DNA from: Streptomyces sp. SolWspMP-5a-2
GTDB lineage: Bacteria; Actinomycetota; Actinomycetes; Streptomycetales; Streptomycetaceae
Assembly (NCBI RefSeq): GCF_900091845.1
Contig: NZ_FMCI01000235.1
Coordinates: 1-44,402 of the forward strand
Length of the DNA: 44,402 nt
Direction: 5' to 3'
Below, piece by piece: positions 1-8,475 of the stretch (the stretch's first letter is position 1; the number at the start of each line of letters is the position of its first letter). The position numbers and the translations under genes are program-made. The notes below the pieces were generated by a model. The model was not told where the DNA came from, did not search any database, and was given only the letters and a program-made list of their open reading frames with translations.

Positions 1-237
1 GGCGGCGGTGCGGCCGACGCCGGACGGGCGGGGGGCCGCCCGGTCCTCCTCGGGCGGGTCGGCGGCGCCCGGACGCTCCGCGCGCGCGGCCCGGGTCCTG
101 CGGTCGATCTGGACGGCGAGCCAGACCACCTCACCCGCCGCGTGCGCGGTCAGCTCCGCCCAGCCCTCCCCGCGCGAGGCGACGGTCGGCGCGCCGCCGT
201 TGCTCGCCCTGCCGCGGCGGGAGGGCGGCAAGGTCAT
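1..237 (-). CDS. Partial CDS, N-terminus of the fourth gene of the VMAP-type operon
   Basis: The reading frame starts with ATG at 237 and runs open to the window edge, giving 79 residues; the rest lies outside. Its ATG overlaps the TGA of the upstream MoxR gene (ATGA), which indicates translational coupling. The visible part starts with a basic stretch, then a likely helix (GWAELTAHAAGEVVWLAVQI), then an Arg/Ala/Pro-rich linker. I cannot assign a domain from this. In Streptomyces operons of this type the gene after MoxR usually encodes the large third component (SAV_2336-type or vWA-bearing), and that is my inference from context, not from sequence motifs. Confidence 0.7.
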   Translation of the reverse strand, partial: MTLPPSRRGRASNGGAPTVASRGEGWAELTAHAAGEVVWLAVQIDRRTRAARAERPGAADPPEEDRAAPRPSGVGRTAA

Positions 238-1349
238 GCAGAACCAACTTCGTCGAGCCGTTGCCACAGCGCGTGCAGGAGACCGTTCAGCGCGCTCTCG
301 TCCGGGCCGCCCGGGGACAGCCGCAGGTACTCGGCGTTCAGCAACTGGTCCGCCGCCAAGGTCCCGCCGGTCAGCGCCCGGGACAGGAAGTCCCTGATCA
401 TCAGGGCGCGTTCGTCGCCGTCCCCGTCGGCGAACTGCGCCGCCAGCATCTCCGCCAGCCGGTCCGCGTCGGGCGGCGGCATCTCCAGCGTCAGACAGCG
501 CCGCAGGAACGCGGGCGGCAGCGCGCGCTCGCCGTTGCTGGTGATCACCACGAACGGGAAGGCGCGGCAGCGCACCCGGCCGTGGCGCACCACGTGCGTG
601 CCGTCCGGGTCGTCGGTGTGCACCGCCACCTCGGGCATCCTGGCCCGCACCCGGGACAGTTCGGGGATGCGGAACTCGCCGTCCTCGAACGCGCCGAGGA
701 GGTCGTTCGCGAGGTCGGTGTCGGCCTTGTCGAACTCGTCCACGAGCAGCACCCGGGGTGTCTCGCGGGGCAGCAACGCCGTTCCCAGCGGCCCGAGTTG
801 GATGAAGTCGCCGAGGGAGTGCGGGTCGGTGCCCGGTTTCGGGCCGCCGGACGGGTCCGCCGCGTCCAGCGCCTCCCGGGCGGACGCCTCCTGCACCCGG
901 CCGATCGCGTCGTAGGCGTACAGGCCCTCCCGCAGCGTGGACTTGCTGGTGACCGTCCAGCGCAGCACCCGGCCGAGGCCCAGCTCCCGGCTCACCCGGT
1001 GCGCCAGGCTGGACTTGCCCACCCCGGGCGGGCCGGTGACCAGCAGCGGACGCCGCAGGAACAGCGCCGCGTTGACCAGGTCGGTCTCCTCGGCGGACGA
1101 CGCGCGCACCCCCGCGCCGGGGGCGCCCAGACGCCGGCGGATCTCCGCGTCGTCCCGCGGGACGGGGTCGGGCGCGACGGGGCCGCCGTCGAAGTCCCGC
1201 CACGGCGGCGGGGGCGGCAACTGGTCGATGAGGCGGTCGTCCAGGTCGGGTTCACCGGTACCCCGGTAGATCCACCAGCCGTCCGACCGGCCCGTGGGAC
1301 GGGACGCGCCCTCGGCACCCCGAGGCTCCCGCGATGCGCCGCCGCTCAT
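234..1349 (-). CDS. MoxR-type AAA+ ATPase of a VMAP ternary system
   Basis: Predicted 371-residue AAA+ ATPase. Walker A is GPPGVGKS (about 106-113), Walker B is LLVDEFDK (about 201-208), a sensor-1-like ITSNGER follows, then an arginine-finger-like FLRRC. MoxR ATPases remodel partner proteins and usually act with vWA-domain proteins. The first 80 residues are a Trp/Pro-rich extension outside the ATPase core. ATG at 1349 was chosen because GAGGGGG lies just upstream; the frame is open further upstream but with no better ribosome site. It lies 83 bp after the VMAP-C gene and overlaps the next gene by four bases, so it belongs to one operon. Here it is probably the NTPase of the protease-VMAP-MoxR system. 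Confidence 0.88.
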   Translation of the reverse strand: MSGGASREPRGAEGASRPTGRSDGWWIYRGTGEPDLDDRLIDQLPPPPPWRDFDGGPVAPDPVPRDDAEIRRRLGAPGAGVRASSAEETDLVNAALFLRRPLLVTGPPGVGKSSLAHRVSRELGLGRVLRWTVTSKSTLREGLYAYDAIGRVQEASAREALDAADPSGGPKPGTDPHSLGDFIQLGPLGTALLPRETPRVLLVDEFDKADTDLANDLLGAFEDGEFRIPELSRVRARMPEVAVHTDDPDGTHVVRHGRVRCRAFPFVVITSNGERALPPAFLRRCLTLEMPPPDADRLAEMLAAQFADGDGDERALMIRDFLSRALTGGTLAADQLLNAEYLRLSPGGPDESALNGLLHALWQRLDEVGSA

Positions 1350-1432
1350 AGCCACCCCCCTCTCCCACAAAACCCTGGCGGGGTCCACCGGGCGACCGCT
1401 CCCCGACCGCTCGGAACCGCGTCCGCACACAC

Positions 1433-2917
1433 TCAGGCAACAGGCTCCGGAATCTCCGGGAGCCGGTTCGGGTCGTCCCACAACACGGCGAGCCGGGGGC
1501 CGCAGCCCCCGGCGTCATCGTCCCCCGGATGGGGAGCGGAGCGCAAGGACGTCAGCCTCCCCAGAACCTCCTCCAAGTCCCCCTGCAACACGTCCTCGTG
1601 GAGCGCGGCGGACGCCCCCGCGGACCCGCCGCCGCGGCTCCACAGCAGCAGCGGAAGACCGGCCTGGAGACCCACCAGCAGTTCCCGTCTGCCGTGGTGG
1701 TCGTCGGGCGCGGAACCCAGCGTCATCAGGACCACCCGCGGGGCCCGGCTGAGCTGTTCGTACAGCGACTCGGCCCGCGCCCCGTCACCCCGGGCGCACC
1801 GGTGCGTCGCGGCCCCCGGCCCGGCCGACGACAGCACGTCCCAGCGCGCGTTCCAGATCCGGTGCAACTGCTGTGCGTCGATGCGCTCCTTGCTGCGCAC
1901 CACCACCCGGTAGTCCACTCCGATCGGGGGACCGCCCAGGCCGCCGCTCCACACCGGGTTCTCACCGAAGGCGCTGTGCCGCGACCACTCCTCGACCGGC
2001 TCGTTCATCATCGACAGCGGCAGTATGAACTCCAGTACGAGACTGCCGCGATGGGTGCGCAGCCGGGCCTCCTCGCGGTCGATCAGCGTCGCCACCCGGG
2101 CACGCACGGCCGCCGCGGGGACCGAGCACTGCTCGCGCCTGCGCGGCTCCCAGGACGTCCCGCTGCTCGCCCAGCAGCTGATGTCGACCCGGTCGGGTGA
2201 CGCCGTGGCCGGGGCCAGCCGGATCAGGAGGTAGGCGGGGCGCACCGACTTGGGAGGCGAACCGCCCGCGTGCGCACGGGAGTCGTCGAGGATCCGCTGC
2301 GCCTGGAGGTGGTCGGCCGCCGTGCCGCGAACCTGACGGCTCACCCAGGCGCGCAGCGCGTCCCCGCGCTCCGGTGCGAGGACCATCGCCAGCCCCTGGA
2401 GGAAGAGCACGGTGCGCGGCGCGCCCTCGGCCGGGCGGTTGGTGAGGGCGAGCCGCTGATACGCGTCCCAGGCGCTGTGCACGGTCTCCGGCAGCGGGCC
2501 GAAGTGGTCGCCCGCGGCCTGCTGGTAGACGGCCGGGAGCTGCGGGACCGTCGTGCGGTCCAGCCCGGTGAGCAGGGTCCGCAGGCCGTCGCGGGCGGGG
2601 TCGTCGAGGACCGGCGGCAGCACCGGTTCGACGAGGGAGAGGGCGTACTGGGAGTTCAGGTCGTGGTGGGCGAGGTGGTCGACCGCAAGAGCCAGCCGCC
2701 ACTGACCCCCGGGCACCTCGGCGAAGGCCCGCAGCATCGCCACGATGTGCATCTTCTTGTTGTCGAACTCCGGTACGGACAGGCGCAGTCGAAGCCGGTC
2801 CATGGCGTCGTGCACACAGAGCCTGCGGGCGTCCAGCGTGTCCAGGACCGTGACCCGCATCAGGGCGTCCGCGAGCGCGGCGGAGGCCTCCGGATCGGGC
2901 ACGGGGGGTTCAGTCAT
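1433..2917 (-). CDS. VMAP-C domain protein (vWA-MoxR-associated protein)
   Basis: A 494-residue protein. The N-terminal part (about 8-100) is all-helical and resembles a death-like effector-associated domain. The middle is a linker of unclear type. The C-terminal part (about 227-490) matches the VMAP-C family as I know it: YLLIRLAP strand near 229, LEFILPLSMMNEPVEEW at 295-311, and VDYRVVVRSKER at 334-345. VMAP proteins are the namesake of ternary systems with MoxR and vWA partners, where they are predicted to link sensing to effector action. ATG at 2917 overlaps the end of the protease gene by eight bases, so the two are translationally coupled. The enzymatic role, if any, is unknown. The VMAP-C call is strong; the N-terminal domain class is a guess. 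Confidence 0.85.
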   Translation of the reverse strand: MTEPPVPDPEASAALADALMRVTVLDTLDARRLCVHDAMDRLRLRLSVPEFDNKKMHIVAMLRAFAEVPGGQWRLALAVDHLAHHDLNSQYALSLVEPVLPPVLDDPARDGLRTLLTGLDRTTVPQLPAVYQQAAGDHFGPLPETVHSAWDAYQRLALTNRPAEGAPRTVLFLQGLAMVLAPERGDALRAWVSRQVRGTAADHLQAQRILDDSRAHAGGSPPKSVRPAYLLIRLAPATASPDRVDISCWASSGTSWEPRRREQCSVPAAAVRARVATLIDREEARLRTHRGSLVLEFILPLSMMNEPVEEWSRHSAFGENPVWSGGLGGPPIGVDYRVVVRSKERIDAQQLHRIWNARWDVLSSAGPGAATHRCARGDGARAESLYEQLSRAPRVVLMTLGSAPDDHHGRRELLVGLQAGLPLLLWSRGGGSAGASAALHEDVLQGDLEEVLGRLTSLRSAPHPGDDDAGGCGPRLAVLWDDPNRLPEIPEPVA

Positions 2918-3914
2918 CGTCGGCCAGCCGGTCCGGCCAGGTCTCTCTGGCCTGCGCCACGAACTCCGTGACGGCGCGGGTGTCCCCCTCCAGCCAGCGC
3001 ACCGCGCGGACCAGCGCGGCCGGACCCTGCGCGAACTCCCCGCAGCGGCCCACCAGATGGTAGAGCTGCACCCGGGGATGGGCGGAGCGGGTGACGCCCG
3101 CGGCCACCTCGGCGGGGAGCTGGCCGAGCAGCAGCGGCCCGGCGTCCAGCCGGAACGACTCCATCGCCAGCAGCCGGTCCACCAGCGGCCACAGCGCACT
3201 CGGCGGCGCCGTCCAGCCGTCGGCGGGTTCCGCGCTCCGGGCGGGTGCGGCGGGCGGCAGCAGGGCCGGGTCGAGGACGTCGAGCGGGATCATCCAGGAG
3301 ACCCGCGGGCCGTCCGCCTGGCCGGTGCGGCGGCCGAGCAGCACGGTGGCGAGGACCCCGATCACCAGGCCCCGGTCGAGGTCCCACACCCCGGCGCCGC
3401 TGAAGCCGCGTTCCACCGCCGCGCCGACCAGGTCCAGGCCGTCGATCTGCCGCCACCGCGGGTGCGCCCCGCCCGGTCCGGTCACCCGTCCGCTCGCCCA
3501 CAGCCCGTGCGGCACGGACGCCGGATGCCCGAACAGGGTGACCGGTGTGCCGGTCGCGGCGCCGCCGGTGCCGACCGGCGCGGCCGTGACGGACCCCGGT
3601 GGCGGCTCCGCCAGCCGCAGCACCGCGAGGTCGAGGGCGGGCGGCAGCCGCAGCCAGCCGTCCGCCGCCACCCGGGCCGTGACCTCGCCGCCGGTCCCGG
3701 CGGCCGGGAAGCCCACCCGCAGCGTGCCCTCCGGCACCCGGTCGGCCTCCGTCCGGCCGAGGGCGGCCTCGACGACGTGCGCGCAGGTGAGCACCGTACG
3801 GTCGGTCAGCAGCAGTCCGGCTCCCGCGACGCCCCCGCCGTCCCGGCCGTGGATCCGGGCCCGCCAGGTGGCCGCGCCCGGCGGCACGGAGGCAGCGGCA
3901 TTCCGAGTCCCCAC
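2910..3914 (-). CDS. Trypsin-like serine protease with C-terminal effector-associated-type domain
   Basis: A 334-residue protein with no signal peptide, so probably cytoplasmic. Residues 15-215 form a trypsin-like fold with a complete triad: His46 in TCAHVV, Asp95 in ALDLAVL and Ser172 in RGFSGAGV. After a Pro/Ala linker, residues about 238-330 form a helical module (starting LWPLVDRLLAM) that resembles the effector-associated domains used in bacterial conflict systems for homotypic pairing. A similar helical module starts the next protein, VMAP-C, so the two could dock. The GTG start at 3914 has GAGGGGGA seven bases upstream. It is the first gene of the operon. The protease is the most likely effector of the system; its substrate is unknown. 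Confidence 0.88.
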   Translation of the reverse strand: MGTRNAAASVPPGAATWRARIHGRDGGGVAGAGLLLTDRTVLTCAHVVEAALGRTEADRVPEGTLRVGFPAAGTGGEVTARVAADGWLRLPPALDLAVLRLAEPPPGSVTAAPVGTGGAATGTPVTLFGHPASVPHGLWASGRVTGPGGAHPRWRQIDGLDLVGAAVERGFSGAGVWDLDRGLVIGVLATVLLGRRTGQADGPRVSWMIPLDVLDPALLPPAAPARSAEPADGWTAPPSALWPLVDRLLAMESFRLDAGPLLLGQLPAEVAAGVTRSAHPRVQLYHLVGRCGEFAQGPAALVRAVRWLEGDTRAVTEFVAQARETWPDRLADDD

Positions 3915-3946
3915 GTCGTCCCCCTCGTCAGCCGTGCGGAAAAATC

Positions 3947-3975
3947 AGGGTAAGCCGAAGCGAAGCCCTTGTGTA
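3947..3975 (-). promoter_or_regulatory. Predicted promoter of the VMAP-type operon
   Basis: On the minus strand TACACA (3970-3975) is separated by 17 bases from TACCCT (3947-3952), a reasonable SigA-type -35/-10 pair. It lies about 33 bases upstream of the GTG start of the protease gene. This is a prediction from spacing and consensus only. Confidence 0.45.
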
Positions 3976-4286
3976 CGGGTGAGTCGGGCGGTCGTCACGT
4001 GATGCACTCCACGCGCGTGGACAGGCCGCCCCCGGGCCGGGCGGAGCGCCCCCCCGGGAGCCGTGTCCCGACCGGCCCCGCACCGGGCGGGACGCCGCCG
4101 CGCACGCCCCGGGACGGCCGGGTCCCGCGTCCGTGCGCGACCGTCGCGGACACCCCGCGTACCGACGAGTTTCACACCGGCGCCACCCGGCCCTTCCCTG
4201 ACGTTCGTTGCTCTTGCAACACTCGCTCCGCGCACCTTCCGTCATGATCCGACCATCCCTCCCCCCAGGATGAGAGGCACCCGCCC
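3976..4286. other. Divergent intergenic region between VMAP operon and phospholipase C
   Basis: No convincing gene is present; the short ORFs here have no ribosome site or recognisable product. It holds a small perfect inverted repeat, GTTGC-TCTT-GCAAC at 4207-4220, about 65 bases before the phospholipase start, which could be an operator. A PHO box would be expected for a phosphate-controlled phospholipase, but I did not see clear GTTCACC-type repeats. Confidence 0.4.
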
Positions 4287-6338
4287 ATGTCCGAGGTCAA
4301 CCGGCGCCGTTTTCTCCAACTCGCGGGAGCGACGACGGCGTTCACGGCCCTGTCCAGCAGCATCGAACGCGCCGCCGCCCTCCCCGCGAACCACCGCACG
4401 GGGTCGATCGAGGACGTCGAGCACATCGTCGTGCTGATGCAGGAGAACCGTTCCTTCGATCACTACTTCGGCTCGCTGCGCGGAGTCCGCGGCTTCGGCG
4501 ACCCGCGCCCGGTGACCCGGCCCGACGGCACCTCGGTCTGGCACCAGTCCGACGGCGCGAAGGACGTCCTGCCCTTCCACCCGGACGCCGACGACCTCGG
4601 CCTGGCCTTCATCCAGGACCTCCCGCACGGCTGGAACGACGGCCACGCGGCCTTCAACGGCGGCAAGTACGACCGCTGGGTGCCCGCCAAGGGCTCCACG
4701 ACGATGGCCCACCTGACCCGCGACGACATCCCGTTCCACTACGCGCTCGCCGACTCCTTCACCGTCTGCGACTCCTACCACTGCTCGTTCATCGGCTCCA
4801 CCGACCCCAACCGCTACTACCTGTGGACGGGGCACACCGGCAACGACGGCAAGGGCGGCGGCCCGGTCCTGGGCAACGACGAGGCGGGGTACGGCTGGAC
4901 GACGTACCCGGAGCGGCTGGAGGCGGCGGGCGTCTCCTGGAAGATCTACCAGGACGTCGGCGACGGCCTCGACGCGGCCGGCGGCTGGGGCTGGATCTCC
5001 GACGCCTACCGGGGCAACTACGGCGACAACTCGCTGCTCTACTTCAACCAGTACCGGAACGCGAAGCCCGGCGACCCGCTGTACGACAAGGCCCGCACCG
5101 GCACGGACGCCCGCCGGGGCGATGGCTACTTCGACCGGCTGAAGGCGGACGTCACGGCCGGCACCCTGCCGCAGATCTCGTGGATCGCCGCCCCCGAGGC
5201 GTTCACCGAACACCCCAACTGGCCCGCGAACTACGGCGCCTGGTACATCTCCCAGGTCCTGGACGTGCTGACCTCCGACCCGAAGGTGTGGGCGAAGACG
5301 GCCCTGTTCATCACCTACGACGAGAACGACGGCTTCTTCGACCACCAGATCCCGCCGTTCCCGCCCGCCTCGGCCGCGCAGGGCCTCTCCACGGTCGACG
5401 CCGGGCTCGACGTGTTCAAGGGCGCGGGCAGCACCGTCGCCGGACCCTACGGACTGGGCCAGCGGGTGCCGATGCTCGTCGTCTCGCCGTGGACCAGGGG
5501 CGGCCACGTCCTGTCCGAGACCCTCGACCACACCTCGATCATCCGGTTCATGGAGCGCCGCTTCGGCGTCCGCGAGCCGAACATCTCGCCCTGGCGGCGG
5601 GCGGTCTGCGGCGACCTGACGGCGGCCTTCGACTTCTCCCGCGCCGACACCGGGAAGGTCACCCTGCCCGCCACCGACGGCTACCGCCCGCCGGACGGCG
5701 ACCGCCACCCGGACTACCGCCCCACCCCGCCCGCCCGCGGCGCCCTGCCCGTCCAGGAACCCGGCAGCCGACCGGCCCGCGCCCTCAAGTACGCCCCGTA
5801 CGTGGACGGTTCGGCCGACACCGGCACTGGCAAGTTCACCCTTTCCTTCGCCTCGGGACCGCAGGCGGGCGCCGCCTTCCTGGTCACCTCGGGCAACCGG
5901 GGCGACGGGCCGTGGACCTACACGACCGAGGCCGGCAAGACCCTCGCGGACGCCTGGAACTCGGCCTACTCCGGCGGCTCCTACGACCTCTCCGTGCACG
6001 GCCCCAACGGGTTCCTGCGCGTCTTCAAGGGCCCGAACAAGGTCGCCGGGCCCGAGGTCACCGCCCGCCACCTCGGCGACGACGTCGAACTCACCCTCGT
6101 CAACAAGGGCTCCGGCACGGCGACTCTGCGCCTCACCGGCGGCTACGGACTGCCGTCGCGCACCATCACCGTGCGGCCGGGCGCCACCGTCCGGCACACC
6201 GTGGACCTCACGGCGAGCCACCGCTGGTACGACCTGAGCGTCACCTCCGACGCCGACGCCGGGTACCTGCGGCGATTCGCCGGACATGTCGACAACGGGC
6301 GTCCCGGCGTGAGCGATCCGGCGATCATCACGCGGTAA
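4287..6338 (+). CDS. Tat-exported phosphocholine-preferring phospholipase C
   Basis: A 683-residue phospholipase C of the phosphoesterase (acid phosphatase AcpA/PLC) family, which hydrolyses phosphatidylcholine and sphingomyelin outside the cell. The N-terminus has a twin-arginine signal (NRRRFLQLAG) and the export block ends near residue 32. The catalytic and metal region appears as QENRSFDHYFG (52-62) and later ITYDENDGFFDH. The C-terminal about 200 residues form two copies of the DUF756 beta-domain typical of bacterial PLCs; the length fits the family. ATG at 4287 follows GAGAGGC-type ribosome sequence. It stands alone. From memory, the S. coelicolor relative is SCO6691. A large antisense frame over it is only a GC-skew shadow. 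Confidence 0.95.
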   Translation: MSEVNRRRFLQLAGATTAFTALSSSIERAAALPANHRTGSIEDVEHIVVLMQENRSFDHYFGSLRGVRGFGDPRPVTRPDGTSVWHQSDGAKDVLPFHPDADDLGLAFIQDLPHGWNDGHAAFNGGKYDRWVPAKGSTTMAHLTRDDIPFHYALADSFTVCDSYHCSFIGSTDPNRYYLWTGHTGNDGKGGGPVLGNDEAGYGWTTYPERLEAAGVSWKIYQDVGDGLDAAGGWGWISDAYRGNYGDNSLLYFNQYRNAKPGDPLYDKARTGTDARRGDGYFDRLKADVTAGTLPQISWIAAPEAFTEHPNWPANYGAWYISQVLDVLTSDPKVWAKTALFITYDENDGFFDHQIPPFPPASAAQGLSTVDAGLDVFKGAGSTVAGPYGLGQRVPMLVVSPWTRGGHVLSETLDHTSIIRFMERRFGVREPNISPWRRAVCGDLTAAFDFSRADTGKVTLPATDGYRPPDGDRHPDYRPTPPARGALPVQEPGSRPARALKYAPYVDGSADTGTGKFTLSFASGPQAGAAFLVTSGNRGDGPWTYTTEAGKTLADAWNSAYSGGSYDLSVHGPNGFLRVFKGPNKVAGPEVTARHLGDDVELTLVNKGSGTATLRLTGGYGLPSRTITVRPGATVRHTVDLTASHRWYDLSVTSDADAGYLRRFAGHVDNGRPGVSDPAIITR

Positions 6339-6391
6339 AGGGTGATGAATGCCGTATCTGCGGGGGTGGCCGGAAACCGATGGTGTCGGGG

Positions 6392-6397
6392 TAGTGT
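6392..6397 (+). promoter_or_regulatory. -10 box of a predicted leaderless promoter
   Basis: TAGTGT matches the Streptomyces -10 consensus TANNNT and is followed by exactly six bases and then the GTG start codon at 6404. There is no Shine-Dalgarno sequence. Transcription would start at or next to the G of the start codon, giving a leaderless mRNA. No clear -35 is visible. Confidence 0.6.
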
Positions 6398-6403
6398 GCG
6401 CCG

Positions 6404-7228
6404 GTGACCACGCAATCGAACACTCCCGCAGGCTGGTACGCGGACCCGCACGGCGCCGCGAAGACCTTGCGTTACTGGGACGGCTCCGCCTGGACCGACC
6501 ACACCAGTCCCGAACAGCCGGGCCAGCAGCCCCCGCAGATACCCCCGCGGCAGCCCGCGGCGGCCGACCCCCGGGTGCAGGGACAGGTGCAGCGGCAGGC
6601 CGGGGTCGCGCCCAGCGGCCCCGGCGGCGGCACCGTCTTCACCGAACCGGTCCTGGTGGTCAACCAGAAGGCCAAACTGATCGAGCTGACCAACGAGTAC
6701 AAGGTCATGGATCAGAACGGCAACCCGATCGGCTCGGTCACCGAGGTCGGCCAGAGCGCGCTGCGCAAGGTGCTGCGCTTCGTCTCCAGCCTCGACCAGT
6801 TCCTCACCCACCGGCTGGAGATCCGCGACGTCCACGGCACTCCGCAACTGCTGCTGACCCGCCCCGCGAAGTTCTTCAAGTCCCGTGTGGTCGTGACCCG
6901 TCCGGACGGGACGCCGGTCGGCGAGATCGTCCAGCAGAACATGATCGGGAAGATCAACTTCGCTATGAACGTGGACGGCCGCCAGGTCGGCGCGATCAAG
7001 GCGGAGAACTGGCGGGCCTGGAACTTCGCCATCGTCGACCACGACGAGAACGAGGTCGCCCGGATCACCAAGACCTGGGAGGGCCTCGCCAAGACGATGT
7101 TCACCACGGCGGACAACTACGTCCTGCAGATCCACTACCAGCTCCCCGAGCCGCTGCTGAGCCTGGTCGTCGCCACGGCGCTGACCGTCGACACGGCCCT
7201 CAAGCAGGACTCGCGCGGCTTCGGCTGA
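6404..7228 (+). CDS. DUF2510 and phospholipid-scramblase-related protein
   Basis: A 274-residue protein. Residues 8-32 form a DUF2510 module (AGWYADPHG ... RYWDGSAWTDH), a small Trp-rich domain common at the N-terminus of actinobacterial membrane-linked proteins. A Gln/Pro-rich linker follows to about residue 75. Residues about 80-265 match the scramblase/LURP-one beta-barrel family (VLVVNQKAKLIELTNEY, then repeated RVVVTRPDG strands), ending in a hydrophobic helix (PEPLLSLVVATALTVDTAL). Bacterial members have no proven scramblase activity; membrane binding is likely. The GTG start is supported by a TAGTGT box six bases upstream and the absence of a ribosome site. A G-quadruplex-type run follows directly after the stop. 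Confidence 0.88.
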   Translation: MTTQSNTPAGWYADPHGAAKTLRYWDGSAWTDHTSPEQPGQQPPQIPPRQPAAADPRVQGQVQRQAGVAPSGPGGGTVFTEPVLVVNQKAKLIELTNEYKVMDQNGNPIGSVTEVGQSALRKVLRFVSSLDQFLTHRLEIRDVHGTPQLLLTRPAKFFKSRVVVTRPDGTPVGEIVQQNMIGKINFAMNVDGRQVGAIKAENWRAWNFAIVDHDENEVARITKTWEGLAKTMFTTADNYVLQIHYQLPEPLLSLVVATALTVDTALKQDSRGFG

Positions 7229-7238
7229 GCCTGACGGC

Positions 7239-7257
7239 GGGGCGGGGCGGGGCGGGG
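7239..7257 (+). repeat. GGGGC tandem run, G-quadruplex candidate
   Basis: Four GGGG tracts separated by single C bases (7239-7242, 7244-7247, 7249-7252, 7254-7257), then CGGAAC and another G5 tract. Single-base loops favour a very stable parallel quadruplex. It starts 11 bases after the stop codon of the scramblase-like gene, on its coding strand. Confidence 0.7.
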
Positions 7258-7315
7258 CGGAACGGGGGCGGACGCGGGCGCGCCGCGAGAGGTGGGCGGC
7301 GCGGCGCACCGGGGG

Positions 7316-7381
7316 CGTCGGACGGCGGGCTGCGGTGCGCGGTCCGTGGTCCCGTCGGACGGCGGGTCGCGGTCCGTGGTC
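7316..7381. repeat. Imperfect direct repeat of about 30-37 bp
   Basis: CGTCGGACGGCGGG occurs at 7316-7329 and 7353-7366, and GCGGTCCGTGGTC at 7339-7351 and 7369-7381, so one composite unit is duplicated with a seven-base length difference. It lies between convergent genes and has no coding signal. Confidence 0.6.
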
Positions 7382-7470
7382 CGCGCGGCGGATCGGGGAC
7401 CGGTGCCGCCGTGCCCCGCACTCTCCTCCCCCCTCCGCGCGAGAAGCGGTCCCGGGTCCGGCCGTCGTGT

Positions 7471-8475
7471 CTAGAGCGGTGTGAGGTGGCCGGGTTCCTG
7501 GGGCCGGGGGGCCAGCGCCGGTTCGGCGGAGGCCGAGCCGGGACGCAGGGCCAGGACGGCGGCCACCGGGTGCTCGTCGTCCACCGCCGTGCCCCCGGTG
7601 ACTCCCGTGACGTCCGTGACTCCCGTGTCGTCCGTGACGCCCATGACCCCGGCGGGCGCCGGTGCCGCCCGGGTCAGCAGCAGTACGCCCCAGGTCGCCA
7701 GTCCCGCGCCGACCAGCGCGAGCAGGACGCCCGCCGCGCCGTCGCGCAGCCGCTCCCCGAGCAGGGTCAGGCCGATCACGGCGGCGGCGACCGGGTTGGC
7801 CAGCGTCACCACGGCCAGCGGGGCGCCGAGACCGCCCCGGTAGGCGGTCTGCGACAGCAGCAGCCCGCCGGCCGCGAACGCCGCCACCAGCAGCGTCACC
7901 CCGACCACCTGCCAGGTCATGAGCGGACCCGTGCGGTCCGTCGCGGCCACCGTCACGGTCTGGGTGAGCGCCGACGCGACGCCGGAGGCGACCCCCGAGC
8001 CGGTCGCGTGCCGCAGCCCCGGCTTGGCTCCCGGCCAGGCCAGCATGCCGATCAGGGTCGCCGTCGCGCCCGCCAGGATCAGCGCCTCCGGCGTGCCAAG
8101 CACCTCGTCGGGCGCCGCGCCGGACGCCGTCACCAGGATCGCCGCCAGCCCGGCCAGCGTGAACGCCGTGCCCCGCCACTCCACGCTGCTGACCCGCCGC
8201 CCGGCGATCCGCGCGCCCAGCGGCACGGCGGCCACCAGCGTCAGCGCGCCCAGCGGCTGCACCACGGTCAGCGGACCGTACTTGAGCGCCACCACGTGCA
8301 GCAGCGCGGCCGAGCCGTTCAGCAGCACCGAACCCCACCAGGCGGCGGAGCCGAGCAGCGCGAGCAGTCCCGAGCCGGGGTTGCGGGAGGCGAGCCGCTC
8401 CTGCGCGACCGCCGCGGCCGCGTAGGCGACGGCCGAGCAGAGCGAGAGGGCGACGGCGACCAGGGTGGCGCTCAT
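7471..8475 (-). CDS. DMT/EamA-type membrane transporter
   Basis: A 334-residue integral membrane protein with about ten hydrophobic helices between residues 5 and 275, arranged as two halves as in the DMT superfamily (for example ALLHVVALKYGPLTVVQPLGA and the C-terminal LANPVAAAVIGLTLLGE signature). Substrate unknown; family members export metabolites or drugs. The C-terminal about 60 residues are a non-membrane tail rich in Val/Thr/Asp (TGVTDVTGVTGG repeats). ATG at 8475 overlaps the TGA of the PAP2 gene (ATGA), so both are translated as one operon under the divergent TetR region. The pairing of a lipid phosphatase with a permease suggests membrane lipid or precursor handling; this is inference. 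Confidence 0.85.
   Translation of the reverse strand: MSATLVAVALSLCSAVAYAAAAVAQERLASRNPGSGLLALLGSAAWWGSVLLNGSAALLHVVALKYGPLTVVQPLGALTLVAAVPLGARIAGRRVSSVEWRGTAFTLAGLAAILVTASGAAPDEVLGTPEALILAGATATLIGMLAWPGAKPGLRHATGSGVASGVASALTQTVTVAATDRTGPLMTWQVVGVTLLVAAFAAGGLLLSQTAYRGGLGAPLAVVTLANPVAAAVIGLTLLGERLRDGAAGVLLALVGAGLATWGVLLLTRAAPAPAGVMGVTDDTGVTDVTGVTGGTAVDDEHPVAAVLALRPGSASAEPALAPRPQEPGHLTPL

Noticed and set aside
3928..4245. 105-residue minus-strand ORF in the VMAP-phospholipase gap
   Set aside because: Arg/Gly/Pro-rich, no ribosome site, covers the predicted operon promoter and operator-like repeat.
4242..6287. 681-residue minus-strand frame antisense to phospholipase C
   Set aside because: Composition is Val/Gly/Arg-rich with no motifs; it is the usual open antisense frame of a high-GC gene, while the plus-strand product has full family motifs.
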